43,073 nt of DNA from an uncultured bacterium. GTDB taxonomy: Bacteria; CSSED10-310; CALFER01. The stretch's first letter is position 1; each line of letters begins with the position of its first letter. Shown piece by piece: positions 16,275-24,709 of this stretch. Under the pieces are notes generated by a model. It saw only the letters and a program-made list of their open reading frames with translations. It did not search any database and was not told the DNA's origin. The DNA lies in NCBI GenBank assembly GCA_937951895.1, contig CALFER010000031.1, positions 1 through 43,073 on the forward strand, written 5' to 3'. A program made the position numbers and the translations under genes.

Positions 16275-18989
16275 TTGAAGACCAATGACATTTGCAGATA
16301 TGAATCGCGTCTGACGCCGTACGGCAAGCTATTGCTGGTGATGACACAGACCACCGGCTCGATGGATCCGGCGGTCTGTATGCGACTTGAAGCAGCGTTT
16401 CATCGGGGATCGGGACATGGGTTGCTGCAACTTGCAACCGGAGAACTCGGTCAGACACTGCCCCCGGATCTGGCCTACTGGAGAGATTTCGGCAGTCGAT
16501 TTCTGAGTATGCTCAGGAGCATTCCCGACGCCGAGGAACGTCGAGATTCGATTCATGTGCCGGTCCCGACACCGTCTGATCTTACAGCGTTCACCCAGAA
16601 AGCGCCTCCCTTTGTCGGAATCGAGTATCTGTCATCCGAAACGCTGGAATCGCTCTGGTACCTTCTCGAATCCGCCCTGAAAACCGAACTCCTGGCTTCT
16701 AAACTCGGCCTCCAGGACTTCCTGATCGAACGGAATCCCGCATGGAATTTAGTTGGCCGGGTGCATTTCAATCTGGCTGAGAATCGACGCGATGAGATGT
16801 ATCCGTTTGCATTTCTAGCCACCTACACCACCCATCTTTCATCACAGGCCAAAGCGCAGCATCTACCGCTGGGACACGCGCTTCGTGAGTATGCAGACTC
16901 CTCCGACAAAAGCCGCCTGATGTCGCTCTTGGTCCCGGTCCGGCGCGCGGCGACAAAATGCCAGTGGCTGCGCGGGATGATCGATACAGGTGAAATATTC
17001 CATCCGATCCGCTGGACCCCGGACGATGCCTATCGATTTCTGAAAGACATGTCCGTCATGGAGGAATCCGGTGTGATTCTGAGGCTTCCGGCTAACTGGG
17101 GCGCGAGCAGACCGCCGAGACCTGCAGCACGAATGACGATCGGTTCCGAATCGCCGGTTGGATTCGGTGCGGCGGCTCTTCTGGATTTCCGCATGGATCT
17201 CGCACTCGATGGTGAATCTCTCTCGAAAAGCGAGATGGAGCAGTTACTTGCGGGAAGCGACGGGTTGGTGCTGATCCGAGGTCGCTGGATCGAGGTGGAT
17301 CGCTCCCGGATCGAGCAAATTCTGAAACGGTTTGACTCGATGAGCGGTCTGGCCGAAAATGGAGTGACCGTGCATCAGGGGATGAGGCTCCTGGCTGGCC
17401 TTGCTCCGGATCGCCTCGGCAGCGCCCCGGATTCATCCTCGGAATGGGCCTGTGTGACCGCCGGCACCTGGCTTGAATCTATGCTGCAGGAACTTCGGCA
17501 ACCCGAAACTCTCGCCACTCTGCAACCGGGCCAGGATCTGAGGGGTCAGTTGAGACCGTATCAGGAAATCGGAGTCCGTTGGTTGCACTTCCTGTCGTCG
17601 CTGGGTCTGGGAGGCTGTCTGGCGGATGATATGGGGCTTGGTAAAACTGTCCAGACGCTCGCTCTGTTGCTGATCATGAAAAAACAGCCGCAGGCCAATC
17701 CCGCTCCGAATCTACTGGTTGCCCCCGCCTCGTTGCTGTCCAACTGGCAATCCGAGATCGATCGGTTTGCGCCATCCCTGACGGTTCGCGTGATCCATTC
17801 CAGTGCTACTGCCTTTGGCGAACTGAAGGGGATGACACCGGAACAGGTGAGTGGATTGGATCTGGTTATCACCAGTTATTCATCCTTTCTGAGATATCGA
17901 TGGTTGCCGGAGGTTCACTGGAAGCTCGTGATTCTCGATGAAGCGCATGCGATCAAGAACCCTGATACCAAGCAGACTCGCGCCCTGAAAAAGGTCAAAT
18001 CCGACGCTCGATTCGCGCTCACCGGGACACCTGTTGAAAACCGGTTGATGGATTTATGGTCGATTTTCGACTTCGTCAATCCGGGATTACTGGGATCGAT
18101 CACGGATTTCATGTCGTTGACGAAACGATTGACCGAAGGCGACCACCAGATGTTCGCACCACTCCGGCAACTCGTGCGCCCCTACATTCTACGACGCCTG
18201 AAAACCGATCGATCGATCATTGCCGATCTGCCCGAAAAAACCGAACTCAAGGCATTCTGTCTTTTGACAAAAAAGCAGGTGGCACTGTACGAAACGGCTG
18301 TCACCGAACTGGCACACCAACTCGAATCGGTCGAAGGCATCGCTCGCCGAGGACTTGTTTTGTCATGCCTGATGCGCCTCAAGCAGATCTGCAATCACCC
18401 TTCACACTGGCTCAGGGATGATAGCTGGAGCGAACTGGACAGTGGAAAATGGATTCGATTGCGGGAAATCACCGAGGTGATCGCCGAGAAACAGGAAAAA
18501 GTGTTGATCTTTACCCAATTCAAGGAACTCACGGAACCTCTCGCACTTTTTCTCGAAAGTATTTTCAGAAGTCCGGGACGTGTTCTGCACGGTTCCATCC
18601 CGGTCGGCAAACGGAAGGAACTCGTACGTGCTTTCCAGGAAGACGAATCCGTACCATTCTTCGTTTTGTCGCTGAAAGCAGGAGGATCCGGTCTCAATCT
18701 GACCGCTGCGTCCCATGTGGTTCATTTTGATCGATGGTGGAATCCGGCAGTTGAGAATCAGGCGACAGATCGATCGTTCAGGATCGGCCAGAAGAAGAAT
18801 GTCCTGGTACACAAGTTTATCTGTCGCGGAACAATCGAAGATCGTATCGATCAGTTGATTGAATCGAAAACCGAATTGTCCGATCATATCCTGAAAGGCG
18901 GAGGCGAACTCATGCTGACCGAAATGTCCGATGCGGAGTTGCTCCGGCTGGTCACGCTGGATGTCCATACCGTTCTCAGGGAGGTCTGA
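16275..18989 (+). CDS. SNF2-family DNA helicase/translocase
   Basis: 904-aa Swi2/Snf2 ATPase, minus the usual N-terminal SWIM (supplied by the next gene). The start is uncertain: TTG 16275 is used because the sequence from there (RLTPYGKLLLV) looks like the family's opening strand; the first ATG in frame is 16341, and neither has a clear Shine-Dalgarno. Helicase motifs: LRPYQEIGVRWLHFL (Q region), ADDMGLGKTVQTLALL (Walker A, about 449-456), LVILDEAHAIKNPDT (DEAH, about 553), ALTGTPVENRLMDLWSIFDF (III), LILRRLKTDR-type region, VLIFTQFKE, FVLSLKAGGSGLNLTAASHV (V) and DRWWNPAVENQATDRSFRIGQ (VI). Bacterial relatives remodel nucleoprotein or assist in repair or phage defence. It lies 22 bp after the CoA-transferase, which may be chance. 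Confidence 0.93.
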   Translation: MKTNDICRYESRLTPYGKLLLVMTQTTGSMDPAVCMRLEAAFHRGSGHGLLQLATGELGQTLPPDLAYWRDFGSRFLSMLRSIPDAEERRDSIHVPVPTPSDLTAFTQKAPPFVGIEYLSSETLESLWYLLESALKTELLASKLGLQDFLIERNPAWNLVGRVHFNLAENRRDEMYPFAFLATYTTHLSSQAKAQHLPLGHALREYADSSDKSRLMSLLVPVRRAATKCQWLRGMIDTGEIFHPIRWTPDDAYRFLKDMSVMEESGVILRLPANWGASRPPRPAARMTIGSESPVGFGAAALLDFRMDLALDGESLSKSEMEQLLAGSDGLVLIRGRWIEVDRSRIEQILKRFDSMSGLAENGVTVHQGMRLLAGLAPDRLGSAPDSSSEWACVTAGTWLESMLQELRQPETLATLQPGQDLRGQLRPYQEIGVRWLHFLSSLGLGGCLADDMGLGKTVQTLALLLIMKKQPQANPAPNLLVAPASLLSNWQSEIDRFAPSLTVRVIHSSATAFGELKGMTPEQVSGLDLVITSYSSFLRYRWLPEVHWKLVILDEAHAIKNPDTKQTRALKKVKSDARFALTGTPVENRLMDLWSIFDFVNPGLLGSITDFMSLTKRLTEGDHQMFAPLRQLVRPYILRRLKTDRSIIADLPEKTELKAFCLLTKKQVALYETAVTELAHQLESVEGIARRGLVLSCLMRLKQICNHPSHWLRDDSWSELDSGKWIRLREITEVIAEKQEKVLIFTQFKELTEPLALFLESIFRSPGRVLHGSIPVGKRKELVRAFQEDESVPFFVLSLKAGGSGLNLTAASHVVHFDRWWNPAVENQATDRSFRIGQKKNVLVHKFICRGTIEDRIDQLIESKTELSDHILKGGGELMLTEMSDAELLRLVTLDVHTVLREV

Positions 18990-18992
18990 GGC

Positions 18993-20216
18993 ATGCGACG
19001 AAACTTCAAGGAATATGTCAGTGTCGATCAGAAGAAGCACCGTGCAACGAAAACACTGGCCGATCAGAAGGCCAAGGGAAAGGACCTCACCCCGATTCGG
19101 GTATCCGGACGAAAGATAGCGGAATCCTACTGGGGTAAATCCTGGTGTGACAACCTGGAGCGATACAGCGATTTTGACAATCGGCTGCCCAGAGGGCGCA
19201 CCTATCTAAGGAGCGGTGCCGTCATCGATCTGAAAATCTCCGCAGGATCGATCGACGCAAAAGTGATGGGGACACGGTTATACCGTGTCCAAATCGAGAT
19301 CGCTCCTGTGTCCCCCGGGCATTGGAATGCTCTCTGCAAAGATGCCGGCGGTACGATCGATTCACTCGCCGAACTGCTCCAGGGACGCTTCTCCGAAAGA
19401 CTCATGACCAGAATGTTCGAATCCAGAACCGGACTCTTTCCACACCCGGATGAGATCCGATTCAAATGTTCCTGCCCGGATTGGGCCAGCATGTGTAAAC
19501 ATGTCGCTGCGGTGCTGTACGGAGTCGGTGCGAGGCTCGATCATGATCCCTCCCTGCTCTTTACGCTTCGACAGGTCGATACCAATGATTTGATCGCGGG
19601 AACCGGCAGGAGCGTTCCGCTGACAAGTCAGGAAATCGCATCCGATCGCATTCTCGAGGAGAACGATCTGGCGGGTATATTCGGATTGGATATGGTCGAA
19701 GTGAAAAACACGCCTCAACCTGTTCCCGCAATGAAGCCGATCCCGAAAAAACCGTCGATACCCGAGACCGGACGAAAAGCGACACAAACGATAGCGCCGA
19801 AGCGGAGGTCATCTTTGCAGGCGGCTTCCGAGGTCATGGAAGGAGAACCCCGTCTCTGGATCAATGGATTCCGGTTGGATGAACTGGAGATCCCGTTGCA
19901 TGGTCCTCAGGATGCGAAGCAGATCACCCTGATTTCATTTGATCAATCGAGTTTTGAATGCCAGCAGGGTACGAACGGGATCAACATCCGGATCCCCGCT
20001 CTCATCGCGACGCAGATGTTTTTCACGGGTATATTGCCGGCCAATTCGCAGGATCCGGTCCGCATTTGTATCGCTTCAGAAGACTGCGGATCGTATGCAA
20101 TCGCCTCCATCCGTTACCTCGAAGCCAAAACGCCTCACGATCACGACGCGATCGTTATCCGGTTTGTTCCTTCAGCACCGGAAAAAAGACCTCGGGGTCG
20201 ACCGCGCACGCGATAA
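18993..20216 (+). CDS. SWIM zinc-finger protein with AT-hook-like tail, SNF2 partner
   Basis: 407-aa protein starting 3 nt after the SNF2 stop. The N-terminus matches the bacterial SWIM-protein opening: KIAESYWGKSWCDNLERYSDF and LPRGRTYLRSGAVIDLKIS. The SWIM finger FKCSCPDWASMCKHVAAVLYGVGARLD (about residues 156-182) has the CxCx6CxH ligands and binds zinc, typically for DNA or protein contact. The remainder (about 240-400) is less conserved, with a low-complexity basic stretch. The last residues, EKRPRGRPRTR, contain an RGRP AT-hook core, a minor-groove DNA-binding motif. SNF2 plus SWIM gene pairs are common in bacteria and likely form one DNA-translocating complex. Confidence 0.92.
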   Translation: MRRNFKEYVSVDQKKHRATKTLADQKAKGKDLTPIRVSGRKIAESYWGKSWCDNLERYSDFDNRLPRGRTYLRSGAVIDLKISAGSIDAKVMGTRLYRVQIEIAPVSPGHWNALCKDAGGTIDSLAELLQGRFSERLMTRMFESRTGLFPHPDEIRFKCSCPDWASMCKHVAAVLYGVGARLDHDPSLLFTLRQVDTNDLIAGTGRSVPLTSQEIASDRILEENDLAGIFGLDMVEVKNTPQPVPAMKPIPKKPSIPETGRKATQTIAPKRRSSLQAASEVMEGEPRLWINGFRLDELEIPLHGPQDAKQITLISFDQSSFECQQGTNGINIRIPALIATQMFFTGILPANSQDPVRICIASEDCGSYAIASIRYLEAKTPHDHDAIVIRFVPSAPEKRPRGRPRTR

Positions 20217-20237
20217 GCGGCCGATTTCCCGGAAGGA

Positions 20238-21146
20238 TCAGTGCGCGAACGTCCCCATCAGCGCAATTTCCTGGACGACATGCCCGGTCATGGCATTGGT
20301 CAGTTCGGTGTAGGTTGCGCCCATCGGGAGTCCGAGCATCCCATCGAGGGCATACAATCGGAAATAATAGTGATGCGTTCCGGACGGAGGGCACGGCCCG
20401 CCATAGCCATTCTTGCCGAATCCGTTCTTTCCCTGATTGCCGCCGCCGGGGAGTGCCACGTTGAGAGCAACGCCTTCCGGAAGGGATGTCGTGGTCGCAG
20501 GCATATCGTAGGCCAGCCAGTGAATGAAGTTGCCTCCGGGGGCGTCGGGATCCTGCACGACCAGCGCCAGACTCACGGTTCCGACCGGGATGTTGCCCCA
20601 GTAAAGCGCCGGTGATGCGTCCTCTCCGTCACAGGTATAGTAAGGCGGGATGGCCGTTCCCTCGAGAAACCCCGTGCTGGTCAGGCGAAAGATGCCGGTT
20701 TCATCCGAATAGCCCCAGGTGACATTGTCGACGTTGCCCACCAGTGTCGAAGTGCCCGGATCGAGCAACGCACCCCAGAAGATCAGTCCGCTCGCGGAAC
20801 CTGCGCCATCGGGCCAGATGAAACTCATCAGATTGTCCGCATGCCGCTCGTCTGCCGCGACATTCTGGGACAGGTTGTCCACCGTCTGAGTCCAGGACGG
20901 CCAGAACCAGTAGAGGCCATATACATCGAGGATGATGTATTCATCGACCCCTGCGCCTTGCGAGGAATGATTGACCCACTCCCGGAACAGGACAAACGGG
21001 AGCCCGGGGGCAACATTTGTATCGTTGAGGCGCAAATCATAGGTGACTTCAATCGCCTGAACCGGTATAGCCTGAAAAGCGAATCCGGCGATAGTCAGAA
21101 TGAGAAAAGACATAAAACGCTTCGGTATGAAGGATCCTGTTTTCAT
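20238..21146 (-). CDS. Exported YbhB/YbcL-type PEBP protein with an N-terminal copy of the shared domain
   Basis: 302-aa exported protein. Start at ATG 21146 (GGAGGAG upstream) gives a signal peptide ending VQA. Residues about 33-158 are the domain shared by nine proteins here: LRLNDTNVAPGLPF, YIILDVYGLYWFWPSWTQTVD, MSFIWPDGAGSASGLIFWGALLD, VTWGYSDE. Here the domain is N-terminal and directly joined, with no Pro/Thr linker. Residues about 160-302 are a phosphatidylethanolamine-binding (PEBP) fold: VVQDPDAPGGNFIHWLAYDMP and GPCPPSGTHHYYFRLYALD carry the DPDAP, HW and GPCPP-GTHHY ligand-pocket motifs. Bacterial PEBP proteins of this type often act as small-ligand binders or kinase inhibitors; the role is unknown. 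Confidence 0.9.
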   Translation of the reverse strand: MKTGSFIPKRFMSFLILTIAGFAFQAIPVQAIEVTYDLRLNDTNVAPGLPFVLFREWVNHSSQGAGVDEYIILDVYGLYWFWPSWTQTVDNLSQNVAADERHADNLMSFIWPDGAGSASGLIFWGALLDPGTSTLVGNVDNVTWGYSDETGIFRLTSTGFLEGTAIPPYYTCDGEDASPALYWGNIPVGTVSLALVVQDPDAPGGNFIHWLAYDMPATTTSLPEGVALNVALPGGGNQGKNGFGKNGYGGPCPPSGTHHYYFRLYALDGMLGLPMGATYTELTNAMTGHVVQEIALMGTFAH

Positions 21147-21206
21147 CGTTCGATCTCCTCCCTGATCATCAGAGTTGCCAGTTAGATTCCCTCTACTCAC
21201 GCCCTT

Positions 21207-21212
21207 ATTATA
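21207..21212 (-). promoter_or_regulatory. -10 box upstream of the PEBP gene
   Basis: Perfect TATAAT on the minus strand, 5 bp beyond the stop of the upstream gene, giving a leader of about 54 nt. The -35 region lies inside that gene's last codons and is poor. Suggests separate expression. Confidence 0.35.
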
Positions 21213-21216
21213 GCAA

Positions 21217-22620
21217 TCAATGCCAATCAAAATCGAACATCCCCACCTGACCGATCACCTGCGTGACCCCCGGATCGGTCACCGCGGTGTACCAACGTGC
21301 TGAAAAGGCATTCTCGGACGTATCCGGCCAGGAAAAGCCGTCAAGAATCTGAACGGTGTTCGTGCCAGAGATCCAGGTTGGGGAGTAATAGTCGAATGAA
21401 AGAAACGACGGAGCGAAAAAGTATGCGCCGGCGACCTCCAGGATCACGAAGAGGGGATCCTGCCCGAGATCCAGGCCGTCCGGCACGCAGATCTCAGAGC
21501 GGCACCAGCAGATCATCCCCTCCGAATAATGTGACGCAGGCATCATAATCCGAGGCATCACGTCTGTGCAGGTGGACGATTCGCAATCCGGTTCGAACCC
21601 GGTGTTGATGGTCATCCGGTCGAGTGCGCGCACCGTGGCGTACGGAACGAAACCCTCAGCATGGGCATACGTCGAATAGTATGCCTGAATCGAGACTGTC
21701 TGTGTCAGGTACTCGATGGACAGGACCGTAACGCCGCCTGTGCGGAATCGACCCAGCAGATCGATCATGTACTCATCCGGATTGTAGGGGTTGTTTTCAT
21801 CCAGATCACCTCCGAAAAAGGCATCTTCTGCACCGATCGCATCGATGATCGAGAAGTAACGCGCCTGTTGCTGAGCCGCTTCCGCATCCGGGTCCGAAGA
21901 ATCGGGATATGCGTCAGGATCGATGATCACGGCTCCATTCTGAGGAACGACGATGAAATCCGGTTTTTCGCGCGTGATCCGTGCATAGTTCGCGATAGCC
22001 TCGACCAGATCGATCATCCGGTGCGCCGCATCACGGTTTTCGTTTGTTCCGCCGATTTCCGAGGGCCCCCAGTATTCAAAGGCATCGACGATATCCAGGT
22101 AGACTCCGTCAAATCCGGCATCGATGATTCGATCGAGGTAACTCCTGTGAGCTCCGGATGGAGTTCCGAACAGAATCGACTGCCAGCCGGGCAGCCAGTA
22201 GCGTACCTTGTAGTTGCCCGGCCAGTCCGGATTGGTCGGACCAAGCCAGTCCGGTGCGACGCCGGGGATCGGCTGACCCGAACCGTCGACCCATGCGGGA
22301 TCCCAGTAATACCGGTAATCCTCGGCTTCTCCGATGCTGAGATACGCCAGCACCCGTTTGCGATCACACGGTCCATGAAGTTGCACGTCTTCGATCTGCG
22401 CCGCGGACCACTCACCCGATGCGTCGCCGTTTGCCGAATAATCGATCACCGCCAGATCGAAACGCGCATCGCGGATTTCGTTGAGACTGCCGGGGTAGCC
22501 CTGCAACTGGTAGGTAAAGTCGTCCACGACGAACGGGAAGGCTCCGAACCCGGTCATTCCCACCCACGTGATCAGAGTCAGGATCACGCATCCCCAACCA
22601 CTCCGAATCATGCGGTTCAT
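21217..22620 (-). CDS. Secreted TM1410/GH114-like glycoside hydrolase with Cys-type shared C-terminal domain
   Basis: 467-aa exported protein; ATG 22620 has GGAGG upstream and opens a signal peptide (about 27 residues). Residues about 30-340 match the TM1410/MJ1477 (COG2342, GH114-related) barrel: FTYQLQGYPGSLNEIRDARF, LAVIDYSANGD, RVLAYLSIGEAEDYRYYW, DWPGNYKVRYWLPGWQ and AGFDGVYLDIVDAFEYW. The acidic IDYS and YLDIVD strands are the probable catalytic region; related enzymes act on galactosaminidic or other polysaccharides, so an extracellular polysaccharide target is likely. Residues about 350-467 are the Cys-containing form of the shared domain (MPASHYSEGMICWC, PLFVILEVAGAYFFAPSF, DGFSWPDTSENAF, FDFDWH). 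Unlike the others there is almost no Pro/Thr linker. Confidence 0.88.
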   Translation of the reverse strand: MNRMIRSGWGCVILTLITWVGMTGFGAFPFVVDDFTYQLQGYPGSLNEIRDARFDLAVIDYSANGDASGEWSAAQIEDVQLHGPCDRKRVLAYLSIGEAEDYRYYWDPAWVDGSGQPIPGVAPDWLGPTNPDWPGNYKVRYWLPGWQSILFGTPSGAHRSYLDRIIDAGFDGVYLDIVDAFEYWGPSEIGGTNENRDAAHRMIDLVEAIANYARITREKPDFIVVPQNGAVIIDPDAYPDSSDPDAEAAQQQARYFSIIDAIGAEDAFFGGDLDENNPYNPDEYMIDLLGRFRTGGVTVLSIEYLTQTVSIQAYYSTYAHAEGFVPYATVRALDRMTINTGFEPDCESSTCTDVMPRIMMPASHYSEGMICWCRSEICVPDGLDLGQDPLFVILEVAGAYFFAPSFLSFDYYSPTWISGTNTVQILDGFSWPDTSENAFSARWYTAVTDPGVTQVIGQVGMFDFDWH

Positions 22621-22646
22621 CTCCGATGTCCTCCATGTATGATCTG

Positions 22647-22675
22647 ATTATATCGAGCCCGCACCGCGTCGTCCA
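22647..22675 (-). promoter_or_regulatory. Sigma-70-type promoter for the TM1410-like gene
   Basis: Minus strand: -35 TGGACG (22670-22675), 17-bp spacer, perfect -10 TATAAT (22647-22652). Leader of about 20 nt before the ATG at 22620. I see no gene in the rest of 22621-22860. Confidence 0.55.
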
Positions 22676-22860
22676 ATGCGCATCGGCGATTGGAACAGGG
22701 TGACACGATCGAGGATCATGCCCCCGGACAGGTCCGCTGCATCCGCAACCGGGCCGATCGTCCCTCACGGGTCTGCGATCAGGGAGACCGGGGTCGTGAA
22801 TCCCTCCATCTTCCTGTGGGTTCTATTTTCCGGATGGATCGAATCGGAACGGGAAACACC

Positions 22861-23931
22861 CTATAAAGCGGGTGCAGGGGGATCACTCAGTTCCACTGCG
22901 AATTGGCAGACATCATCGCCTCGCAGCACGGATTGCAGCACGCGGACCCGCACGGGTTTTCCGGTTGCCGTCTCCCATTCCTGTCTGAACCATCCCGCGC
23001 CGCAATAGCAGTAGGTGTCCGAGATTCCCTGACGGAGTCGATCACGGATCACCGGGCAGAAGCAGTAGGCCGCGCGCTTCGCTTCCGGCGTTTGCGCTGC
23101 CGCGTGCGCGACCGGATCGCAGGGGTGTTTGGTATGAATGATCACATTCCCCTCACGCCGGATATCCTTTTCACTCCACCCCGGATCGCCCGCCATGAAC
23201 GCGATGACATCGGCGACCGGATCCGTGCCGGAGCGCGAGCACGCCTCACGATAAACGGTTCGCAGGACCTCGACCTGCCTGGGAGGCCAGACATGCGCGC
23301 AGCTCGAAACGATATCATAGCGTTCGTCATCGGTTGTGGCTGCATCGAGACGCCGCATCATGCCTGCTGCCCACTCGAATCGATCCGTTGCCGTCGCATC
23401 GATTCCGGGAGGGGGCAGATCCCGCAACAACCCGGAAGCACGTGATTCTCCCAAAACGCGCCTCAGATTCCGCTCGAAGCGCTCACCCCAGTTGTGAATG
23501 ACGAACTGACAGATGACGGGACCCTCCAGGTTCTGCCAGTCCGGATACTCTTCGCGGGTGAACTCATCCGAGATCAGCGCGCGATCGGATGCATGACCGC
23601 TGAGTGCGATCTTTGTGGTTCTGAGATCCGCCCGCGCCCCGGAATGCTGCAGGGACAGAAGTTCCATCGGCGGAGTCTCCCGACATTCGAACGGTGAACC
23701 CTCCACCTGATCACGGACCGGAAACCCGACTTCGACTTCAAAGCCCTCGGGATAACGGCTGAAGAATTGAATCAGGCAGTAGGGGTTTCCCGTGATGAGA
23801 TTCTCGGGGATCGACCGGGCCAGTTCATGGAGCGTGGCCTGGATTTCCGACCGTGCCTTGAGATTGAAGCGGCGGCAGATCGCGAGCGCCGCGGGGATTC
23901 GTTCGTGCCGGATCGATGGTGCTGTGTTCAT
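22861..23931 (-). CDS. Uncharacterised cytosolic protein with Cys-rich C-terminal domain (DUF6144-like)
   Basis: 356-aa protein, no signal peptide. The N-terminal third (RYPEGFEVEVGFPV, then a segment with SLQHSG) resembles a GyrI/effector-binding-like fold. The C-terminal part has the pattern AAYCFCPVIRDRLRQGISD followed by YCYCGAGWFRQEWE and VLQSVLRGDDVCQFAVEL. I associate this with a family of small-molecule-related conserved proteins, possibly DUF6144, whose motif includes CxCP, CYCxAGW and GDDxCxFAI. The conserved Cys may bind a metal. AGAAAGG before ATG 23931 is an acceptable ribosome site. It follows the YigZ gene by 83 bp on the same strand, so co-transcription is possible. Function not known. 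Confidence 0.7.
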   Translation of the reverse strand: MNTAPSIRHERIPAALAICRRFNLKARSEIQATLHELARSIPENLITGNPYCLIQFFSRYPEGFEVEVGFPVRDQVEGSPFECRETPPMELLSLQHSGARADLRTTKIALSGHASDRALISDEFTREEYPDWQNLEGPVICQFVIHNWGERFERNLRRVLGESRASGLLRDLPPPGIDATATDRFEWAAGMMRRLDAATTDDERYDIVSSCAHVWPPRQVEVLRTVYREACSRSGTDPVADVIAFMAGDPGWSEKDIRREGNVIIHTKHPCDPVAHAAAQTPEAKRAAYCFCPVIRDRLRQGISDTYCYCGAGWFRQEWETATGKPVRVRVLQSVLRGDDVCQFAVELSDPPAPAL

Positions 23932-24014
23932 GTATATGCCTTTCTCGATGAAAATGGTCCCGGTATGTGTTTACGTGTCGCGGAGATGAATGTTTCGAGT
24001 GACCGATGGAGCGA

Positions 24015-24611
24015 TCATTTGCGATACGAGCCGAGCCGTTCGAGAGAGACGCGGCCGCGGGAGGTGTTCCGGATGGCGTTTTCGAATGATTCGAGCATCT
24101 CTTCCGGTACTTCCAGCAGAAATTCAATGCCGGCATCCGTGAATCGCTCGGAGTCGCGCCGAAGGCCGGACTGTTCGAGCAGCAGGTAGATCCGGGAGGA
24201 TTCCGGAAACGGGACGGAGAGCCGGCAGGAGTGAAACGTACGGATCTCGTGGATTCGGGCGTTCATGAGACTCTGGGCGGCAGCCCCGCCGTACGCTCGG
24301 GCCAGGCCGGCCGCGCCGAGTTTGATGCCTCCGAACCATCGCGTCACAACGACCAGAACGTGATCCAGTGACAGACGATCGATGGCTGCCAGGATCGGAC
24401 GTCCCGCCGTGCCTCCCGGTTCTCCGTCGTCGTTGAAACGCAACTGAGTCTCGATCCGATAGGCCCAGGTATTGTGTGTGGCATCCCGAATCCGGCAGGC
24501 TTCGAGTATCCGCATGGCTTCCTCGGGCGTGTCGACCCGGTTGGCCACCGCCAGGAATCGGCTTTTCGAGATGATGACTTCATGACGGGACTCGGTTTCG
24601 ATCGTTTTCAT
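24015..24611 (-). CDS. yigZ: YigZ/IMPACT family protein
   Basis: 198-aa YigZ/UPF0029-type protein. Motifs: SKSRFLAVANRVDTPEEAM at the N-terminus, ATHNTWAYRI, FNDDGEPGGTAGRPIL (the DDGEPxGTAGxPIL signature, about residues 59-75), VLVVVTRWFGGIKLGAAGLARAYG (about 85-110, the conserved RYFGGxxLGxxGL loop), with a C-terminal DUF1949-like half. Length is typical. Members are cytosolic; the IMPACT relation suggests a link to translation control, and the bacterial role is unclear. There is no Shine-Dalgarno before ATG 24611; see the promoter entry. Confidence 0.95.
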   Translation of the reverse strand: MKTIETESRHEVIISKSRFLAVANRVDTPEEAMRILEACRIRDATHNTWAYRIETQLRFNDDGEPGGTAGRPILAAIDRLSLDHVLVVVTRWFGGIKLGAAGLARAYGGAAAQSLMNARIHEIRTFHSCRLSVPFPESSRIYLLLEQSGLRRDSERFTDAGIEFLLEVPEEMLESFENAIRNTSRGRVSLERLGSYRK

Positions 24612-24617
24612 ACCGGT

Positions 24618-24647
24618 ATCTTTTCAAGACGCGGAGCTTCTTGTCAA
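24618..24647 (-). promoter_or_regulatory. Candidate promoter of yigZ giving a near-leaderless transcript
   Basis: Minus strand: perfect -35 TTGACA (24642-24647), 18-bp spacer, poor -10 AAAGAT (24618-24623). Transcription would start at about the A of the ATG at 24611, which fits the absence of a ribosome site there. Based on one perfect -35 only. Confidence 0.3.
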
Positions 24648-24709
24648 TGCCGCACGATTTTTGCGTATCACCGACACTTTTATTATGATCATTGGAAAGG
24701 GGTATGAGC

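Noticed and set aside
24661..24689. -35 TTGCGT / -10 TATGAT upstream of 24710
   Set aside because: The transcript would start inside the ribosome site of the gene, so it is probably not its promoter.
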